Of a DNA stretch of 64,000 bases, positions 1 to 8,884 are shown piece after piece; within the stretch, counting starts at the first letter, position 1, and each line of letters opens with the position of its first letter. The position numbers and the translations under genes are program-made. This DNA is from Haloarcula amylovorans (GTDB lineage: Archaea; Halobacteriota; Halobacteria; Halobacteriales; Haloarculaceae), in the NCBI RefSeq assembly GCF_004681185.1, contig NZ_SRIF01000001.1, positions 186,001 through 250,000 on the forward strand, read 5' to 3'. The notes beneath the pieces are model-generated. The model was not told the DNA's origin and made no database searches. It saw nothing but the letters and a program-made list of their open reading frames with translations.

Positions 1-854
1 GGGCGTTCGACCGCCAGATCGACCTCCAGTCGATTCACGACGACTACGTCCGGGACTGGGAGACCGACGAGGATGGCGCGCTGGCCGAGGACAAGGCGGC
101 CGCCGAGTTCATCCTCGAACACTCCGAGGAGTCGAACCCCGAGGGCACCGACGAACAGATAACCTTCGACGACACCGTCGAACAACCCCAGCGGCTACTG
201 GAGGCCGGCGACCACTGGACGTCCGACATCGAAGACGGGGAATCCTACACGCCCTGGAAGCGCTACGTGCAGGAGAAGAACCCGTGGCCGACCTTCACCG
301 GCCGTCAGCAGTACTACATCGACCACGACTGGTTCCTCGACCTCGACGAGGCGCTGCCGACCCACAAGGACTCGCCGACGCTGCAGGACAAGGCCAACTA
401 CCCGCTACGGTACAACACGCCCCACGGCCGGTGGTCCATCCATTCCACGTGGCGGGACAGCGAGAAGATGCTCCGCCTCCAGCGCGGCGAACCGACAGTC
501 TACCTGAATCCCGAGGACATGGAAGAGCGCGGTATCGAGGACGGCGACACCGTCCGCATCTACAACGATATCGGTGAGGTCGAGGTGATGGCCAAGCGCT
601 ACCCCTCTAGCGAACCCGGCACCGCCCGGATGTACTTCGCCTGGGAGCGGTTCCAGTTCCCCGACCGCAACAACTTCAACTCACTCGTGCCCCTGTACAT
701 GAAACCCACACAGCTCGTCCAGTACCCGGAGGATACCGGCGAACACCTGCACTTCTTCCCCAACTACTGGGGGCCGACCGGCGTCAACAGCGACGTCCGC
801 GTCGAAGTGGAGAAGGTTGGCGACGGCGAGGCGAACGGAGGTGCGGACTCGTGA
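1..854 (+). CDS. narG: Respiratory nitrate reductase-type molybdopterin oxidoreductase, catalytic alpha subunit (3' end only)
   Basis: The gene enters from the left edge; the first complete codon is at position 3, so only about the last 283 residues are visible. They form the C-terminal molybdopterin-dinucleotide-binding region of a DMSO reductase family protein, including an ASP-decarboxylase-like stretch ([22 protein letters not shown]) and a C-terminal EKV tail. The following genes (four-cluster Fe-S subunit, heme-b gamma subunit, NarJ-like chaperone) identify a type II DMSO reductase complex. In haloarchaea this order is that of the outward-facing pNar nitrate reductase, which reduces nitrate to nitrite in respiration. 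The Mo ligand and N-terminal Tat signal lie outside the window, so a selenate, chlorate or dimethylsulfide-type substrate cannot be excluded. The stop overlaps the beta subunit start (GTGA). Confidence 0.72.
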   Translation, partial: AFDRQIDLQSIHDDYVRDWETDEDGALAEDKAAAEFILEHSEESNPEGTDEQITFDDTVEQPQRLLEAGDHWTSDIEDGESYTPWKRYVQEKNPWPTFTGRQQYYIDHDWFLDLDEALPTHKDSPTLQDKANYPLRYNTPHGRWSIHSTWRDSEKMLRLQRGEPTVYLNPEDMEERGIEDGDTVRIYNDIGEVEVMAKRYPSSEPGTARMYFAWERFQFPDRNNFNSLVPLYMKPTQLVQYPEDTGEHLHFFPNYWGPTGVNSDVRVEVEKVGDGEANGGADS

Positions 855-1909
855 GCCAGTCCGAGGAGGGCGATGCCGTCGACCTCGCGGAGGGAATCGA
901 CCACCAGGTCGCGATGGTGATGGACCTGAACAAGTGCATCGGCTGTCAGACCTGCACCATCGCCTGCAAGACCAACTGGACCGACGGCGGCGGCCGGGAG
1001 TACATGTACTGGAACAACGTCGAGACCAAGCCCGGCTCCGGCTACCCGCGCGACTGGGAGGAGATGGGCGGCGGGTGGGAGTCCGACGAACACACCGAGC
1101 GAAGCCCCGGCGACCTCCCCAGCGAAGAGGACTACGGCCGGCCGTGGGACTTCAACTACGAGCAGGTGATGTTCGAGGGGAGCGACGAACCGCTGCGGCC
1201 GATGGACAACGCCGAATGGGGGCCGAACTGGGAGGAAGACGAGGGTGCCGGCGAGTACCCCAACTCCTACTACTTCTACCTCCCGCGCATCTGTAACCAC
1301 TGTACGCACCCCTCCTGTGTCGAGGCCTGTCCCCGGTCGGCGCTGTACAAGCGCGAGGAGGACGGCATCGTCCTCGTCGACCAGGACCGCTGCCGGGGCT
1401 ACCGCTACTGCGTCGAGGGCTGTCCGTACAAGAAGGTGTACTACAACGCGATGAAGAAGACCTCCGAGAAGTGCATCTTCTGTTATCCCCGCATCGAGGG
1501 TGAGGGGCCGGACGGCGAGGTGAAACCGCCCTCCTGTGCAGCTGACTGTCCGCCGCAGCTCCGGATGGTCGGCTTCCTTGACGACGAGGAGGGCCCCATC
1601 CACAAGCTCGTCAACGAGTACGAGGCCGCGGTCCGCCTCCACCCCGAATACCGCACCGAACCGAACGTCTACTACATCCCGCCGTTCGCCCCGCCCCAAC
1701 ACTCCGACGCGGGCGAGTCGTTAGACGCCGAACGTATCCCGCGAAACTACCTCGAAGAGCTGTTCGGGCCGAAGGTCAACGACGCGCTCAACGTCATCAA
1801 CCGCGAGCGCGACAGGGTCGAGCGCGGCGAGGAGAGCGAACTGATGGAGATGCTGACCACGACCGATACCGCCGACCAGTACCGGCTGGAGGTCTTCGAT
1901 GAGGGGTAA
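851..1909 (+). CDS. narH: Nitrate reductase-type iron-sulfur beta subunit
   Basis: This 352-residue electron-transfer subunit passes electrons from the heme subunit to the Mo site of the alpha subunit. Four cysteine groups are visible: C29-x2-C32-x2-C35-x3-C39, then [13 protein letters not shown], then [15 protein letters not shown], then CIFC with a distal CAADCPP. In the third group a tyrosine stands where a four-cysteine ferredoxin motif would have cysteine. NarH has tryptophan there and binds [3Fe-4S], so a [3Fe-4S] cluster is expected by analogy. The GTG start overlaps the alpha stop and the gene ends inside the next start, so translation is coupled. The symbol rests on operon context; the family also includes SerB, ClrB and DdhB. 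Confidence 0.82.
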   Translation: MSQSEEGDAVDLAEGIDHQVAMVMDLNKCIGCQTCTIACKTNWTDGGGREYMYWNNVETKPGSGYPRDWEEMGGGWESDEHTERSPGDLPSEEDYGRPWDFNYEQVMFEGSDEPLRPMDNAEWGPNWEEDEGAGEYPNSYYFYLPRICNHCTHPSCVEACPRSALYKREEDGIVLVDQDRCRGYRYCVEGCPYKKVYYNAMKKTSEKCIFCYPRIEGEGPDGEVKPPSCAADCPPQLRMVGFLDDEEGPIHKLVNEYEAAVRLHPEYRTEPNVYYIPPFAPPQHSDAGESLDAERIPRNYLEELFGPKVNDALNVINRERDRVERGEESELMEMLTTTDTADQYRLEVFDEG

Positions 1910-2717
1910 GGAACTCCGGCTGGCGGCCCTGCTCGCGGTCGGATTGCTCGCCGCGACGGTCGTGGCCCCGATGACCGTCGACGCCCGGCCGGCCTTCGAG
2001 ATTCCGGTGCACTACGCGACCGACGGCGACTCCCTCGACAGGGTCGACGGCGAGGAGTGGGGGCAGGCACCGCCGGTGACGGTCCCGATGAGCAGCGCCG
2101 GGGCGGCCGTCCCATCCGCCGACAACACGACCGTCGAACAGATTCGCGTCTCGGCCGCCCGGACCGACGAGCGGCTCTATCTCCACCTCGCGTGGGCGGA
2201 CCCGACGAACGACACGTCCACGGAGCGCGTTCGGGCGTTCGCTGACGCCGTGGCCGTCCAGCTACCGTCGGACGCCGACGAGCGGCCGCCGATAGCGATG
2301 GGCGGGACGGACAACCCAGTCAACGTCTGGTACTGGAGCGGGTCCGGACAGACCCAGGAACTGCTGGCCGGCGGGCCGGGCTCGACCACGCAGTTCCGCA
2401 ACGGCACCGTAGCGACGAACTACACGCACAGTGACGGTCGCTGGGAGGTCGTGTTCTCGCGCCCGCTGTCGCCGCCAGGAGAGAACCGGACGACGGTCCC
2501 GAGCGATCAGGACATGGACGTGGCCTTCGCGGCGTGGAACGGGTCGAACATGGAGCGGTCGGGCCAGAAGTCCACGAGCCAGTGGTACTACCTCGCGCTC
2601 GGCCCCGGTCCCGAGGGACCGCCCTACGAGGCCATCCTCTGGGCGATTGCGGGCATCGGCATCGTCGTCACGACGCTCGTGACGATTCAGGGCGTCCGCC
2701 GAACGGGGGGTGGCTGA
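1899..2717 (+). CDS. Heme b-binding gamma subunit (ethylbenzene dehydrogenase-like)
   Basis: This 272-residue protein has an N-terminal hydrophobic signal segment (residues about 7-29) and a C-terminal membrane helix (about 247-264), so it should be anchored with its domain outside the cytoplasm. The middle is a cytochrome c-552/DMSO reductase-like heme-binding domain. The region around M134 (AMGGTDNPVNVWYW) and K224 (RSGQKSTSQWYYL) matches the Met/Lys heme-b ligands known from EbdC-type gamma subunits; that assignment is by family analogy. It probably links the membrane electron donor to the NarH clusters. Its ATG overlaps the narH stop and its stop overlaps the chaperone start. It corresponds to the unnamed ORF between narH and narJ in haloarchaeal nar operons. 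Confidence 0.75.
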   Translation: MRGKELRLAALLAVGLLAATVVAPMTVDARPAFEIPVHYATDGDSLDRVDGEEWGQAPPVTVPMSSAGAAVPSADNTTVEQIRVSAARTDERLYLHLAWADPTNDTSTERVRAFADAVAVQLPSDADERPPIAMGGTDNPVNVWYWSGSGQTQELLAGGPGSTTQFRNGTVATNYTHSDGRWEVVFSRPLSPPGENRTTVPSDQDMDVAFAAWNGSNMERSGQKSTSQWYYLALGPGPEGPPYEAILWAIAGIGIVVTTLVTIQGVRRTGGG

Positions 2718-3435
2718 CGTGGCGACCCCCGACCCCGACGGCACGCCAGCGGAGACCGACGAGCGGCGACTGCCGGACGACGTCGCCCTCGAACCGGCCG
2801 CTCGCGGCGACGTGTACGCCCTCCTCGCGACCCTCTTCGCCCAACCGGACGAGGAACTGTATCGCGCCCTCGACGGCGGCGCGGTGACGGCGGAGTTCGA
2901 GCGCCTCGTCGACCGTTCGGGCCTCGACGTGGACCCGCCGGACTGTACGGTCGAGGACGACCACGACACGCTGTCGGCGCGGTTCAACGACCTGTTCGTC
3001 GTCGGCTACTCGGAGGTCATCGACAAGACCGACGGGACCGTCGCCAACGAGGGGCCGCCGGTGTCGCTGTACGAATCTGACTACCGCCCGGCGGTCTCCT
3101 GGAACGACGTCAACCTCGACCTGGCGCGCGCCTACGAGTACTTTGGCTGTCAGGTCGACCAGGAGGTCCGGCGCAACCACGACCATCTCCGCCTGCAACT
3201 GGAGTTCGCGGGCTACCTCTGTCGGCGCGAGGCGGCCGTCGACGCCGACGTGGCCGCCGCCCGCCTCGACTTCCACGACCGACATCTCCGCGTCATCTCC
3301 GAGGGCGTCGCCGACGCGATAGACGCCGAACCCGGAACCGGGCTGTTCGGCCGGCTCGCCGACTTCCTCGACCGATTCACGGCGGCGGACGTCGCGGACC
3401 TGGCCGCTCGGCGCGAAGGGGGTGACGGCGCGTGA
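2710..3435 (+). CDS. narJ: NarJ/TorD family molybdoenzyme maturation chaperone
   Basis: This 241-residue, mostly helical acidic protein begins with an AARGDVYALLATLFAQPDEELYRAL segment typical of TorD/DmsD/NarJ chaperones. It also contains a YESDYR element near residue 118. Such proteins hold the catalytic subunit unfolded until the Mo cofactor is inserted and, for exported enzymes, proof-read the Tat signal. The GTG start lies inside the gamma subunit gene (8-nt overlap), and the stop overlaps the next GTG. Position in the operon supports dedication to the complex upstream. The family diverges fast, so the symbol rests on context as much as on sequence. Confidence 0.75.
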   Translation: MADVATPDPDGTPAETDERRLPDDVALEPAARGDVYALLATLFAQPDEELYRALDGGAVTAEFERLVDRSGLDVDPPDCTVEDDHDTLSARFNDLFVVGYSEVIDKTDGTVANEGPPVSLYESDYRPAVSWNDVNLDLARAYEYFGCQVDQEVRRNHDHLRLQLEFAGYLCRREAAVDADVAAARLDFHDRHLRVISEGVADAIDAEPGTGLFGRLADFLDRFTAADVADLAARREGGDGA

Positions 3436-4361
3436 GTAATGAGACACAGCGAGCGAACCCGAACGGCGATTCGGCGTTCTCGCCGGCGCGAGTCGCTTCG
3501 GCGCTCGCCCGTGAACGCTATCGAATCGTCCGCGTGGCCGGCGGCGTCGCGCTGGCGGCGGTCGCGTTGCGGACCCTCCTCCACGTCCTCCACAACGTCC
3601 CGTTCGACCCGGTGACGCTCGGGTCGGCGCTTCGGGCGGGCGTCACACTCGGGACATCACTCGTTCTGTCGCTCGCGCTGCTAGTGTGTGCGCTCGCGGC
3701 CACGGCGGCATCCGCTCGTGTGGGGCTGCTGTTCGCGGGCGTCTTCGGACCGATGGCCGTCCTGAGCGACGCCGCGACGCTGCCCGCCGTCGCCGCCGTC
3801 ACCATCGGTGGCGGTCTCGCGCTGCTCGGGACGCTCGGCGCTCCGGACTCCCGAAACGACTGGCTGCGATGGGTCGTCGCCGCCGGTCTTGTCGCCGCCG
3901 TCGGCATCTCGCTCGGGAGCAGCGTCGGCGTCGTCGACGGCGGCGTCCGCGCGCTCGGCACCGCGCTCACGCTGGGGAGTCTCGCCGTGCTCCCCCTCGG
4001 GACGGCGGTCGACCGTACTGGCGCGGTGGCCGGCGGCGTCGGCTTCGCCACCGTCGCGATCGTAAGCGGTGCGAAGCCCTACGTCGTCGGCAGCGCGCTG
4101 GTGACCGGCTTCGCCGTCGTCGGCGTCCCGCACGTCCTGGTCGCTCTGGCCGTCGCCGGCGCGGTCGGGGCCGCCGTCGCAGGCGTTCGACGAGACGCGC
4201 TCTCGCTTTCGATAGGTGCGTGTCTGCTCTTACTGGCGGGCGTCCCGGCCACGCTCCCGCGAGCGATGGCGGTACTGGTCGGCGCGACGCTGGTGGTGCT
4301 CGGCCGCGAGGCCTTCGAGGGAGCGCACTCGACCGGGGCGACGACGGAGGGGTCGGCATGA
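3432..4361 (+). CDS. Polytopic membrane protein of the nitrate reductase operon
   Basis: This 309-residue protein is almost entirely hydrophobic after a short charged N-terminus, with roughly eight to nine predicted transmembrane segments rich in Ala, Val, Gly and Leu. I do not recognise a family: no heme-ligand histidine pattern of a NarI/NrfD type is visible and there is no transporter signature. GTGA overlap with the chaperone and ATGA overlap with the HEAT-repeat gene place it firmly inside the operon. It could be a quinol-side membrane anchor or an assembly factor, but that is inference from position only. Confidence 0.6.
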   Translation: MSNETQRANPNGDSAFSPARVASALARERYRIVRVAGGVALAAVALRTLLHVLHNVPFDPVTLGSALRAGVTLGTSLVLSLALLVCALAATAASARVGLLFAGVFGPMAVLSDAATLPAVAAVTIGGGLALLGTLGAPDSRNDWLRWVVAAGLVAAVGISLGSSVGVVDGGVRALGTALTLGSLAVLPLGTAVDRTGAVAGGVGFATVAIVSGAKPYVVGSALVTGFAVVGVPHVLVALAVAGAVGAAVAGVRRDALSLSIGACLLLLAGVPATLPRAMAVLVGATLVVLGREAFEGAHSTGATTEGSA

Positions 4362-5194
4362 GGGACGAGGAAGAGGCGACCGACGGCCCCACCGACCCGC
4401 GCGTCCACCCCGAGGAGAGCCCGGGCTTCGGCGTCGACCCCGACGGCCTCGAAGACATCGAGGTGGACCGGGACGTCACCATCGGCGAGGCGACGCCCCG
4501 AGAGCTACAGGCGACCGACATCAGGCCGGTCGCGGACGACTCGGTCGCGGAGAAAATCACGGCCCTCGCGGAGGGAGACGTCGTCGAGCGTCGCCGCGTC
4601 GCGCTCGCGCTCGGCGAGGAGTCGGCCAGCGAGGGACTGCTGGACGCGCTCATCTCTGTCGGGCTGACCGACGACGACGCCGACGTGCGGCAGTTCGCCG
4701 TCGAATCGCTCGGGAACCTCGGCGGCGACCGGGCCGGTGCCGCCGCCGTCGAGACGCTCGCCGACGAGAACCCGTGGGTGCGGTCGGAGGCGCTCGTCGC
4801 GCTGGACCGCATCGACAGGGAGGCCTTCGAATCTCACATCGAGGCGGCGCTAGCGGACGACCACCACGCCGTGCGCCGGAACGCCGCCGTCTCGCTGTTC
4901 AAGCTCCGCGGCGAGGAGACGCTCGATATCTTACTCGAACAGTCCCACGACGAGAGCGAACGGGTTCGGGAGTGGGCCGCCCACCTGCTGGCCGGTATCG
5001 ACGACGACCGGGCCGAGGCCCGACTCACCGAACTGGCGAGCGACGACGCCGAACCGGCGGTCGTCCAGAGCACGGCCGCTCGGTCGCTCGAAGCGGACCC
5101 CGGCAAGTTCCGGCGGCAGTTCACCGGCGGCACCGAACAGGACAGCGCACAGCTCCCCGGCGAGAGCCGACTGAATCGTCGCCCGGACCTCTGA
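4358..5194 (+). CDS. HEAT-repeat protein of the nitrate reductase operon
   Basis: The protein has 278 residues. From about residue 65 onward it consists of tandem helical pairs of the HEAT/PBS-lyase type, for example DADVRQFAVESLGNLG, ENPWVRSEALVALDRI, HHAVRRNAAVSLFKL and SERVREWAAHLLAGI, spaced about 31 residues apart. HEAT arrays are protein-protein scaffolds and have no catalytic residues. The ATG at 4358 overlaps the preceding stop and gives an acidic N-terminus; frames running further upstream are out of the operon context. A role in assembling the Mo/Fe-S complex or docking the Mrp protein encoded 2 nt downstream is plausible but unproven. Confidence 0.72.
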   Translation: MRDEEEATDGPTDPRVHPEESPGFGVDPDGLEDIEVDRDVTIGEATPRELQATDIRPVADDSVAEKITALAEGDVVERRRVALALGEESASEGLLDALISVGLTDDDADVRQFAVESLGNLGGDRAGAAAVETLADENPWVRSEALVALDRIDREAFESHIEAALADDHHAVRRNAAVSLFKLRGEETLDILLEQSHDESERVREWAAHLLAGIDDDRAEARLTELASDDAEPAVVQSTAARSLEADPGKFRRQFTGGTEQDSAQLPGESRLNRRPDL

Positions 5195-5196
5195 TC

Positions 5197-6552
5197 ATGT
5201 CACAGGACACATCCACGAACGAACGCGAAGACGGACCGAACCCTGACGAATCGACCGCCGACGAACCGACTACCGACCGGCCCGACGCCGAGGAACCGAA
5301 TGCGGACGACGACCTCTCGGACGCCGTCGAAGCGGCGCTCAGACAGGTCCGCGACCCGGAGGCCGACGTCACCGTCTTCGAAGCGGGGCTAATCGAGGAC
5401 GTCCGCGTCGCCGACGGCGACGTGACCGTCGAGGCGGACTTGAGTGATTTCCCACCACAGGAGGCGGAGGCGGTCACGGCGACGATGGTCCGCGCCCTCT
5501 CGGACGTCGAGGGCGTCCGGCGCGCCCACGTCGAACACGTCGACGCCACGCCGGAGGTCGAGGGTCGAGAGGCGGGCATTACCACTGCTGACCGCGTCGT
5601 CGCGGTGGCGAGCGCGAAAGGCGGCGTCGGGAAGACGACCGTCGCCACGATGCTGGCCTGCGCGCTGGCGGCCGACGGAGACGACGTCGGCCTCTTCGAC
5701 GCGGACATCCACGGCCCAAACGTGCCGGAGTTGCTGTCGGTCAGCGGGCCGGTCCACTCCGACGAGGACGGCAACCCGATTCCGGTCGACGCCGACGGAC
5801 TCGACGTGATGAGCGTCGGTCTCATGTCCTCCAGCGCGCCGCTGGCGTGGCGCGGAGCGATGGCCCACGACGCGCTCTCGGAACTGTTCGAGGAGACGGC
5901 GTGGGACGACCCGGACACGGTCGTTCTCGACCTGCCACCGGGGACGGGCGACATCGCGCTGACGACGCTGCAGGAGGTGCCCGTCGACGGCGTCGTCTTC
6001 GTGACTACGCCGTTTCACGCCGCCGTTTCGGACACCCACCGCTCCATTCAGCTGTTTCGCGAGAACGACGTGCCGGTGCTCGGCGTCGTCTCGAACATGG
6101 GCGAGTTCGTCTGTGACAGCTGCGGGGAGGCTCACGACCTTTTCGACGGCCGAGACCCCATCGATGCCCTCGATGTCCCCCTGCTGGTCGACATCCCGTT
6201 CGACGGCGAGATGCAGGGGACGCCGCGGCCCACCGCCGACGGCGTCCCGGCCCACGCTCGGGAACTCGGTGACGCGGTACGAGAGCGACTCGACGACATC
6301 TGGAACGTGGACCTCCCCGACTCCGCCGTCGACCTCAGAGGCGTCGCGCCAGCGGACCGTCACGACCTGGTTCGGGAGAGGTTCGAGGCGCTCGACTCGG
6401 GCGCGGAGTTCTACGTCGTGAGCGACCGCAATCCGGCGGCCGTCCGCGAGTACCTGCTCGACATCGCCGGCGACGGGGTCGAATCGCTGGAGCGCTTCGA
6501 GGTGAAACAGCAGAACCCAGAGACGTGGCTCGTGCGCACGGTCCGGCCGTGA
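5197..6552 (+). CDS. Mrp/NBP35-type Fe-S carrier ATPase with MIP18 and DUF2249 domains
   Basis: The 451-residue protein has three parts. An acidic tail precedes a MIP18/DUF59 domain (about 40-115). A ParA/Mrp P-loop ATPase follows, with the deviant Walker A motif SAKGGVGKTT at 139-148 and a CxxC at 306-309 (CDSC) that in Mrp proteins binds a bridging Fe-S cluster. From about 378 to the end comes a DUF2249-like domain (VDLRGVAPADRHDLVRERFEAL). Mrp proteins deliver Fe-S clusters to apo-proteins; here the natural client is the multi-cluster NarG/NarH pair. DUF2249 is a small TusA-like fold often found near nitrogen-oxide genes. The start is 2 nt after the HEAT gene stop. Confidence 0.82.
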   Translation: MSQDTSTNEREDGPNPDESTADEPTTDRPDAEEPNADDDLSDAVEAALRQVRDPEADVTVFEAGLIEDVRVADGDVTVEADLSDFPPQEAEAVTATMVRALSDVEGVRRAHVEHVDATPEVEGREAGITTADRVVAVASAKGGVGKTTVATMLACALAADGDDVGLFDADIHGPNVPELLSVSGPVHSDEDGNPIPVDADGLDVMSVGLMSSSAPLAWRGAMAHDALSELFEETAWDDPDTVVLDLPPGTGDIALTTLQEVPVDGVVFVTTPFHAAVSDTHRSIQLFRENDVPVLGVVSNMGEFVCDSCGEAHDLFDGRDPIDALDVPLLVDIPFDGEMQGTPRPTADGVPAHARELGDAVRERLDDIWNVDLPDSAVDLRGVAPADRHDLVRERFEALDSGAEFYVVSDRNPAAVREYLLDIAGDGVESLERFEVKQQNPETWLVRTVRP

Positions 6553-6646
6553 ACGAGTCGGCTTTAGGGACCCGACTCCTCGAACCGTGTATGTCCCTGT
6601 GGGCCGGCGACCGAGCGAACTGTTGGAGACGGAGCGCGGCGGGCCG

Positions 6647-7279
6647 ATGACGCTCGCCGACGTCCGAGGCGTCGTCCTCGCTGGCGGGCAGAGCAGGCGG
6701 TTCGGGAGCGAGAACAAGGCGCTGGCCGTACTCAGCGGGACGACGCTGCTCGAACGCGTGGTGACTGTCCTCGAAGCCGCCACCGGTGCGCCGCCGCTCG
6801 TTGCCGTCCACGACGAGACACAGCGGGCGCAGTTCGACGCGATACTCAACGCCCACGACGTGACGTACGTCTACGATACTCCGGAGTTCGAGGGACCGGT
6901 CGCGGGGCTCGCAGCCGCGGCGACGGCCGCCGCCGAGGAGTGGCTGTTCGCCTGCGGCTGTGACATGCCGTTCGTCTCAGCCGACGTCGTTCGGTGGCTC
7001 GGCGACGAACGGACCGAGTGCGACGACGCGGTCTATCTCGAAACCGACGACGGACCCGAGCCGCTCCACGCTTTCTACCGGACGGATGCGGTGGCGTCCG
7101 AACTTCCCGACCTTCCTAAAGCCGCCGGGCTCCGGGCACTCCTGTCGGCGCTGCCGAACTGTCGCCCGGTAGCCGCCGCGGACGCCCCGGTGGCCCTCGA
7201 CGCCGCGCGGTCGGTACTGAACGTGAACACGAAGGCCACACTCCGCTCGCTCAGAGACGAACTCGGCGACGAGGAGTGA
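6647..7279 (+). CDS. mobA: Molybdenum cofactor guanylyltransferase (first of two MobA paralogues)
   Basis: This 210-residue nucleotidyltransferase begins with the signature LAGGQSRRFG (residues about 10-19). It has the acidic metal-binding segment FACGCDMPF and a late LNVNTKA element, all typical of MobA, which converts molybdopterin to its guanine dinucleotide for DMSO-family enzymes. ATG 6647 puts the glycine loop at the usual distance from the N-terminus; an in-frame GTG at 6587 would add 20 unconserved residues. It follows the nitrate reductase operon after 94 nt. A weak TATA-like CTTTAG at 6563-6567 could give it some independent expression. A second MobA lies at 29597. Confidence 0.85.
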   Translation: MTLADVRGVVLAGGQSRRFGSENKALAVLSGTTLLERVVTVLEAATGAPPLVAVHDETQRAQFDAILNAHDVTYVYDTPEFEGPVAGLAAAATAAAEEWLFACGCDMPFVSADVVRWLGDERTECDDAVYLETDDGPEPLHAFYRTDAVASELPDLPKAAGLRALLSALPNCRPVAAADAPVALDAARSVLNVNTKATLRSLRDELGDEE

Positions 7280-7425
7280 GGACGAGCTCGCTGACAGTCG
7301 CTAACGTGACCTCGGTGGCTGAGAGTATCAGGTTTAATCAGACTAGTTTATACATGTCCACTAATACAACATTCACACAAACGATTATGTTCCTTTGCCC
7401 AAAATATGATTGTGATTGACACGCT
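7280..7425 (+). promoter_or_regulatory. AT-rich promoter region of the 7426 gene
   Basis: This gap is markedly richer in A and T than its surroundings. Two TATA-like boxes are visible: GTTTATAC at 7346-7353 and AAAATATGAT at 7401-7410, the latter about 22 nt ahead of the ATG at 7426. Either could drive the downstream gene; the second would give a nearly leaderless transcript. Confidence 0.45.
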
Positions 7426-7950
7426 ATGGCGAACGAAGTGGGACAAACGGACGAAACGGACATCGTAGAACTGTCGGTGTCAGACGGGCTAACGGTCGAC
7501 CTCTGGACCCGACGCCCGGTCTGTGGGCCGCGGACGACGGTCATCGACCGACTGAGTAGCCTTCGAACCGCAGGAACGCTCGACGATTTCGCGGTGACGA
7601 CGTGGCCCGAGGAGATTGTCGTCTCCGGACGGACCAATCACAGCCGATTGCTCGACACCGTCGACGGCTTCGAGGAGTGGGCGGCGGAGAACGGCCTGAC
7701 GCTTCGCCCGCCCTTCGAGACGCGGACGGCGTCGCTCTTAGTCGGCGGGAGCAAGGAAGTGCTGACGACGCCGATGATGCTGGCCGCCGCCTACGAGGAC
7801 GGCGAACTCGTCGGCGTCTACCCCTGTACCGACGGCGAGCGAACGTGGACCATCGGGGAGTTCTTAGACGCGCTCGAAGACGACGAGACGACGCTCTCCG
7901 ATGCCGACGAGGGAGAGGCGGTCGCGGTGTCCGAACAGGGGACGCCGTAA
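7426..7950 (+). CDS. Conserved haloarchaeal protein of unknown function
   Basis: This 174-residue acidic soluble protein has no signal peptide or membrane segment. I recognise its overall style (LWTRRPVCGPRTTVIDRLSSL, a predicted helix-turn-like start, then alternating beta and alpha elements, and YPCTDGERTWTIGEFLDALE near the end) as a haloarchaea-restricted family, but I cannot assign a function. It is monocistronic, with its own AT-rich promoter, and the last 20 residues are low-complexity acidic. The start at 7426 is the first ATG after the nearest TATA box. Confidence 0.6.
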   Translation: MANEVGQTDETDIVELSVSDGLTVDLWTRRPVCGPRTTVIDRLSSLRTAGTLDDFAVTTWPEEIVVSGRTNHSRLLDTVDGFEEWAAENGLTLRPPFETRTASLLVGGSKEVLTTPMMLAAAYEDGELVGVYPCTDGERTWTIGEFLDALEDDETTLSDADEGEAVAVSEQGTP

Positions 7951-8048
7951 TCCAGACTGCCGCCCCGATGTGGGTCCCTCTGGACCACTCAACGGGGGGA
8001 ACTCCGCGGCTCCGCAACTGGTATCTTTGGGTAGTACCACCCAACGAT

Positions 8049-8819
8049 ATGGTCGAGCAGGTCACGCTCTATCGCGCCCCGACGACCGAAGCGGACGCCG
8101 ACACAATCGCGGCGTGGTTGGCGGAGCGAATCGACGCCGAGGTACGGGTCCGCGACCGATTTCTCTCCCGGTACGCCGACGGCGATCTCCCCGAAGAACT
8201 GGCCGACGTACGCGTCCTTGATCCATACGAGCGCGAGACGGGCAACACCATGCTGGGGATCGTCCGCTACGAGGAGCGGGCGCTCGAACACCCCGAACGG
8301 GCGGGCGGCGTCATCTACGACGGGCAGGCGCTCCAGCGTCTCCTCCACCACCGGACCCCCGCCGACGAACGGTCGCTCTCGCACCTCCACGTTCCGCTAC
8401 TGGACCGCGTCGTCGGGACGTGGGGCGGCCACGACGGCCGGTGGCACAAGCGCGTGAACGTCCTCGGGCAACCGGCGCTGGTGTCGGTGCCGGGACTGTA
8501 CGAAGCCCCGGCCAAACCCGAGCGCTACTACAAGGAACAGCAGAAACACGCGATGCTCTCCGGTGACGCCCCGCCCCGCGAGGTCCTCGAAGAACAGGTC
8601 GACGGGGAGTTCCTCGTCGCCGACGACCCGCGGACGACCGAGGCGCTGAAGGGGTACATCTTGCAGGCGTATCACTACCTCTCGACGGGCGAGGCGTTCT
8701 GCGACGAGAAGGGTTGTCGTCTCCACAACGCCCACCGCCAACCCGCCGTCGTCGTCGCGCAGTTACATGGCACCGAATTCTGTCCGCGCCACGCCGAGCG
8801 ATACCGACCGTCGGCGTGA
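8049..8819 (+). CDS. Putative archaemetzincin-related protein (DUF6775-like)
   Basis: The 256-residue protein ends in a cysteine/histidine cluster: C218, C223, H226, H229, C245 and H248 (AFCDEKGCRLHNAHRQ ... FCPRHAERY). This resembles the zinc-binding tail of archaemetzincins (C-x4-C ... FCxxC), but the canonical HExxHxxGxxH catalytic motif is not present; the corresponding stretch reads AYHYLSTGEAFC. I therefore suggest a degenerate or divergent metallopeptidase of the DUF6775 type; the family name is from memory and uncertain. A TATA-like GTATCTTT precedes the ATG by about 30 nt. The stop TGA overlaps a possible GTG start (8816) of the patatin gene, so the two may be co-transcribed. Confidence 0.55.
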   Translation: MVEQVTLYRAPTTEADADTIAAWLAERIDAEVRVRDRFLSRYADGDLPEELADVRVLDPYERETGNTMLGIVRYEERALEHPERAGGVIYDGQALQRLLHHRTPADERSLSHLHVPLLDRVVGTWGGHDGRWHKRVNVLGQPALVSVPGLYEAPAKPERYYKEQQKHAMLSGDAPPREVLEEQVDGEFLVADDPRTTEALKGYILQAYHYLSTGEAFCDEKGCRLHNAHRQPAVVVAQLHGTEFCPRHAERYRPSA

Positions 8820-8884
8820 CCGATGCGCTCGTTGAGCAATCATGGTTGCCGTTTACGTACGGAGCGGTTCACGCATCACCCGAG

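Noticed and set aside
5389..6849. A 486-codon minus-strand frame across the Mrp and mobA genes
   Set aside because: It crosses two well-supported plus-strand genes with Walker A and MobA signatures and has no motif of its own.
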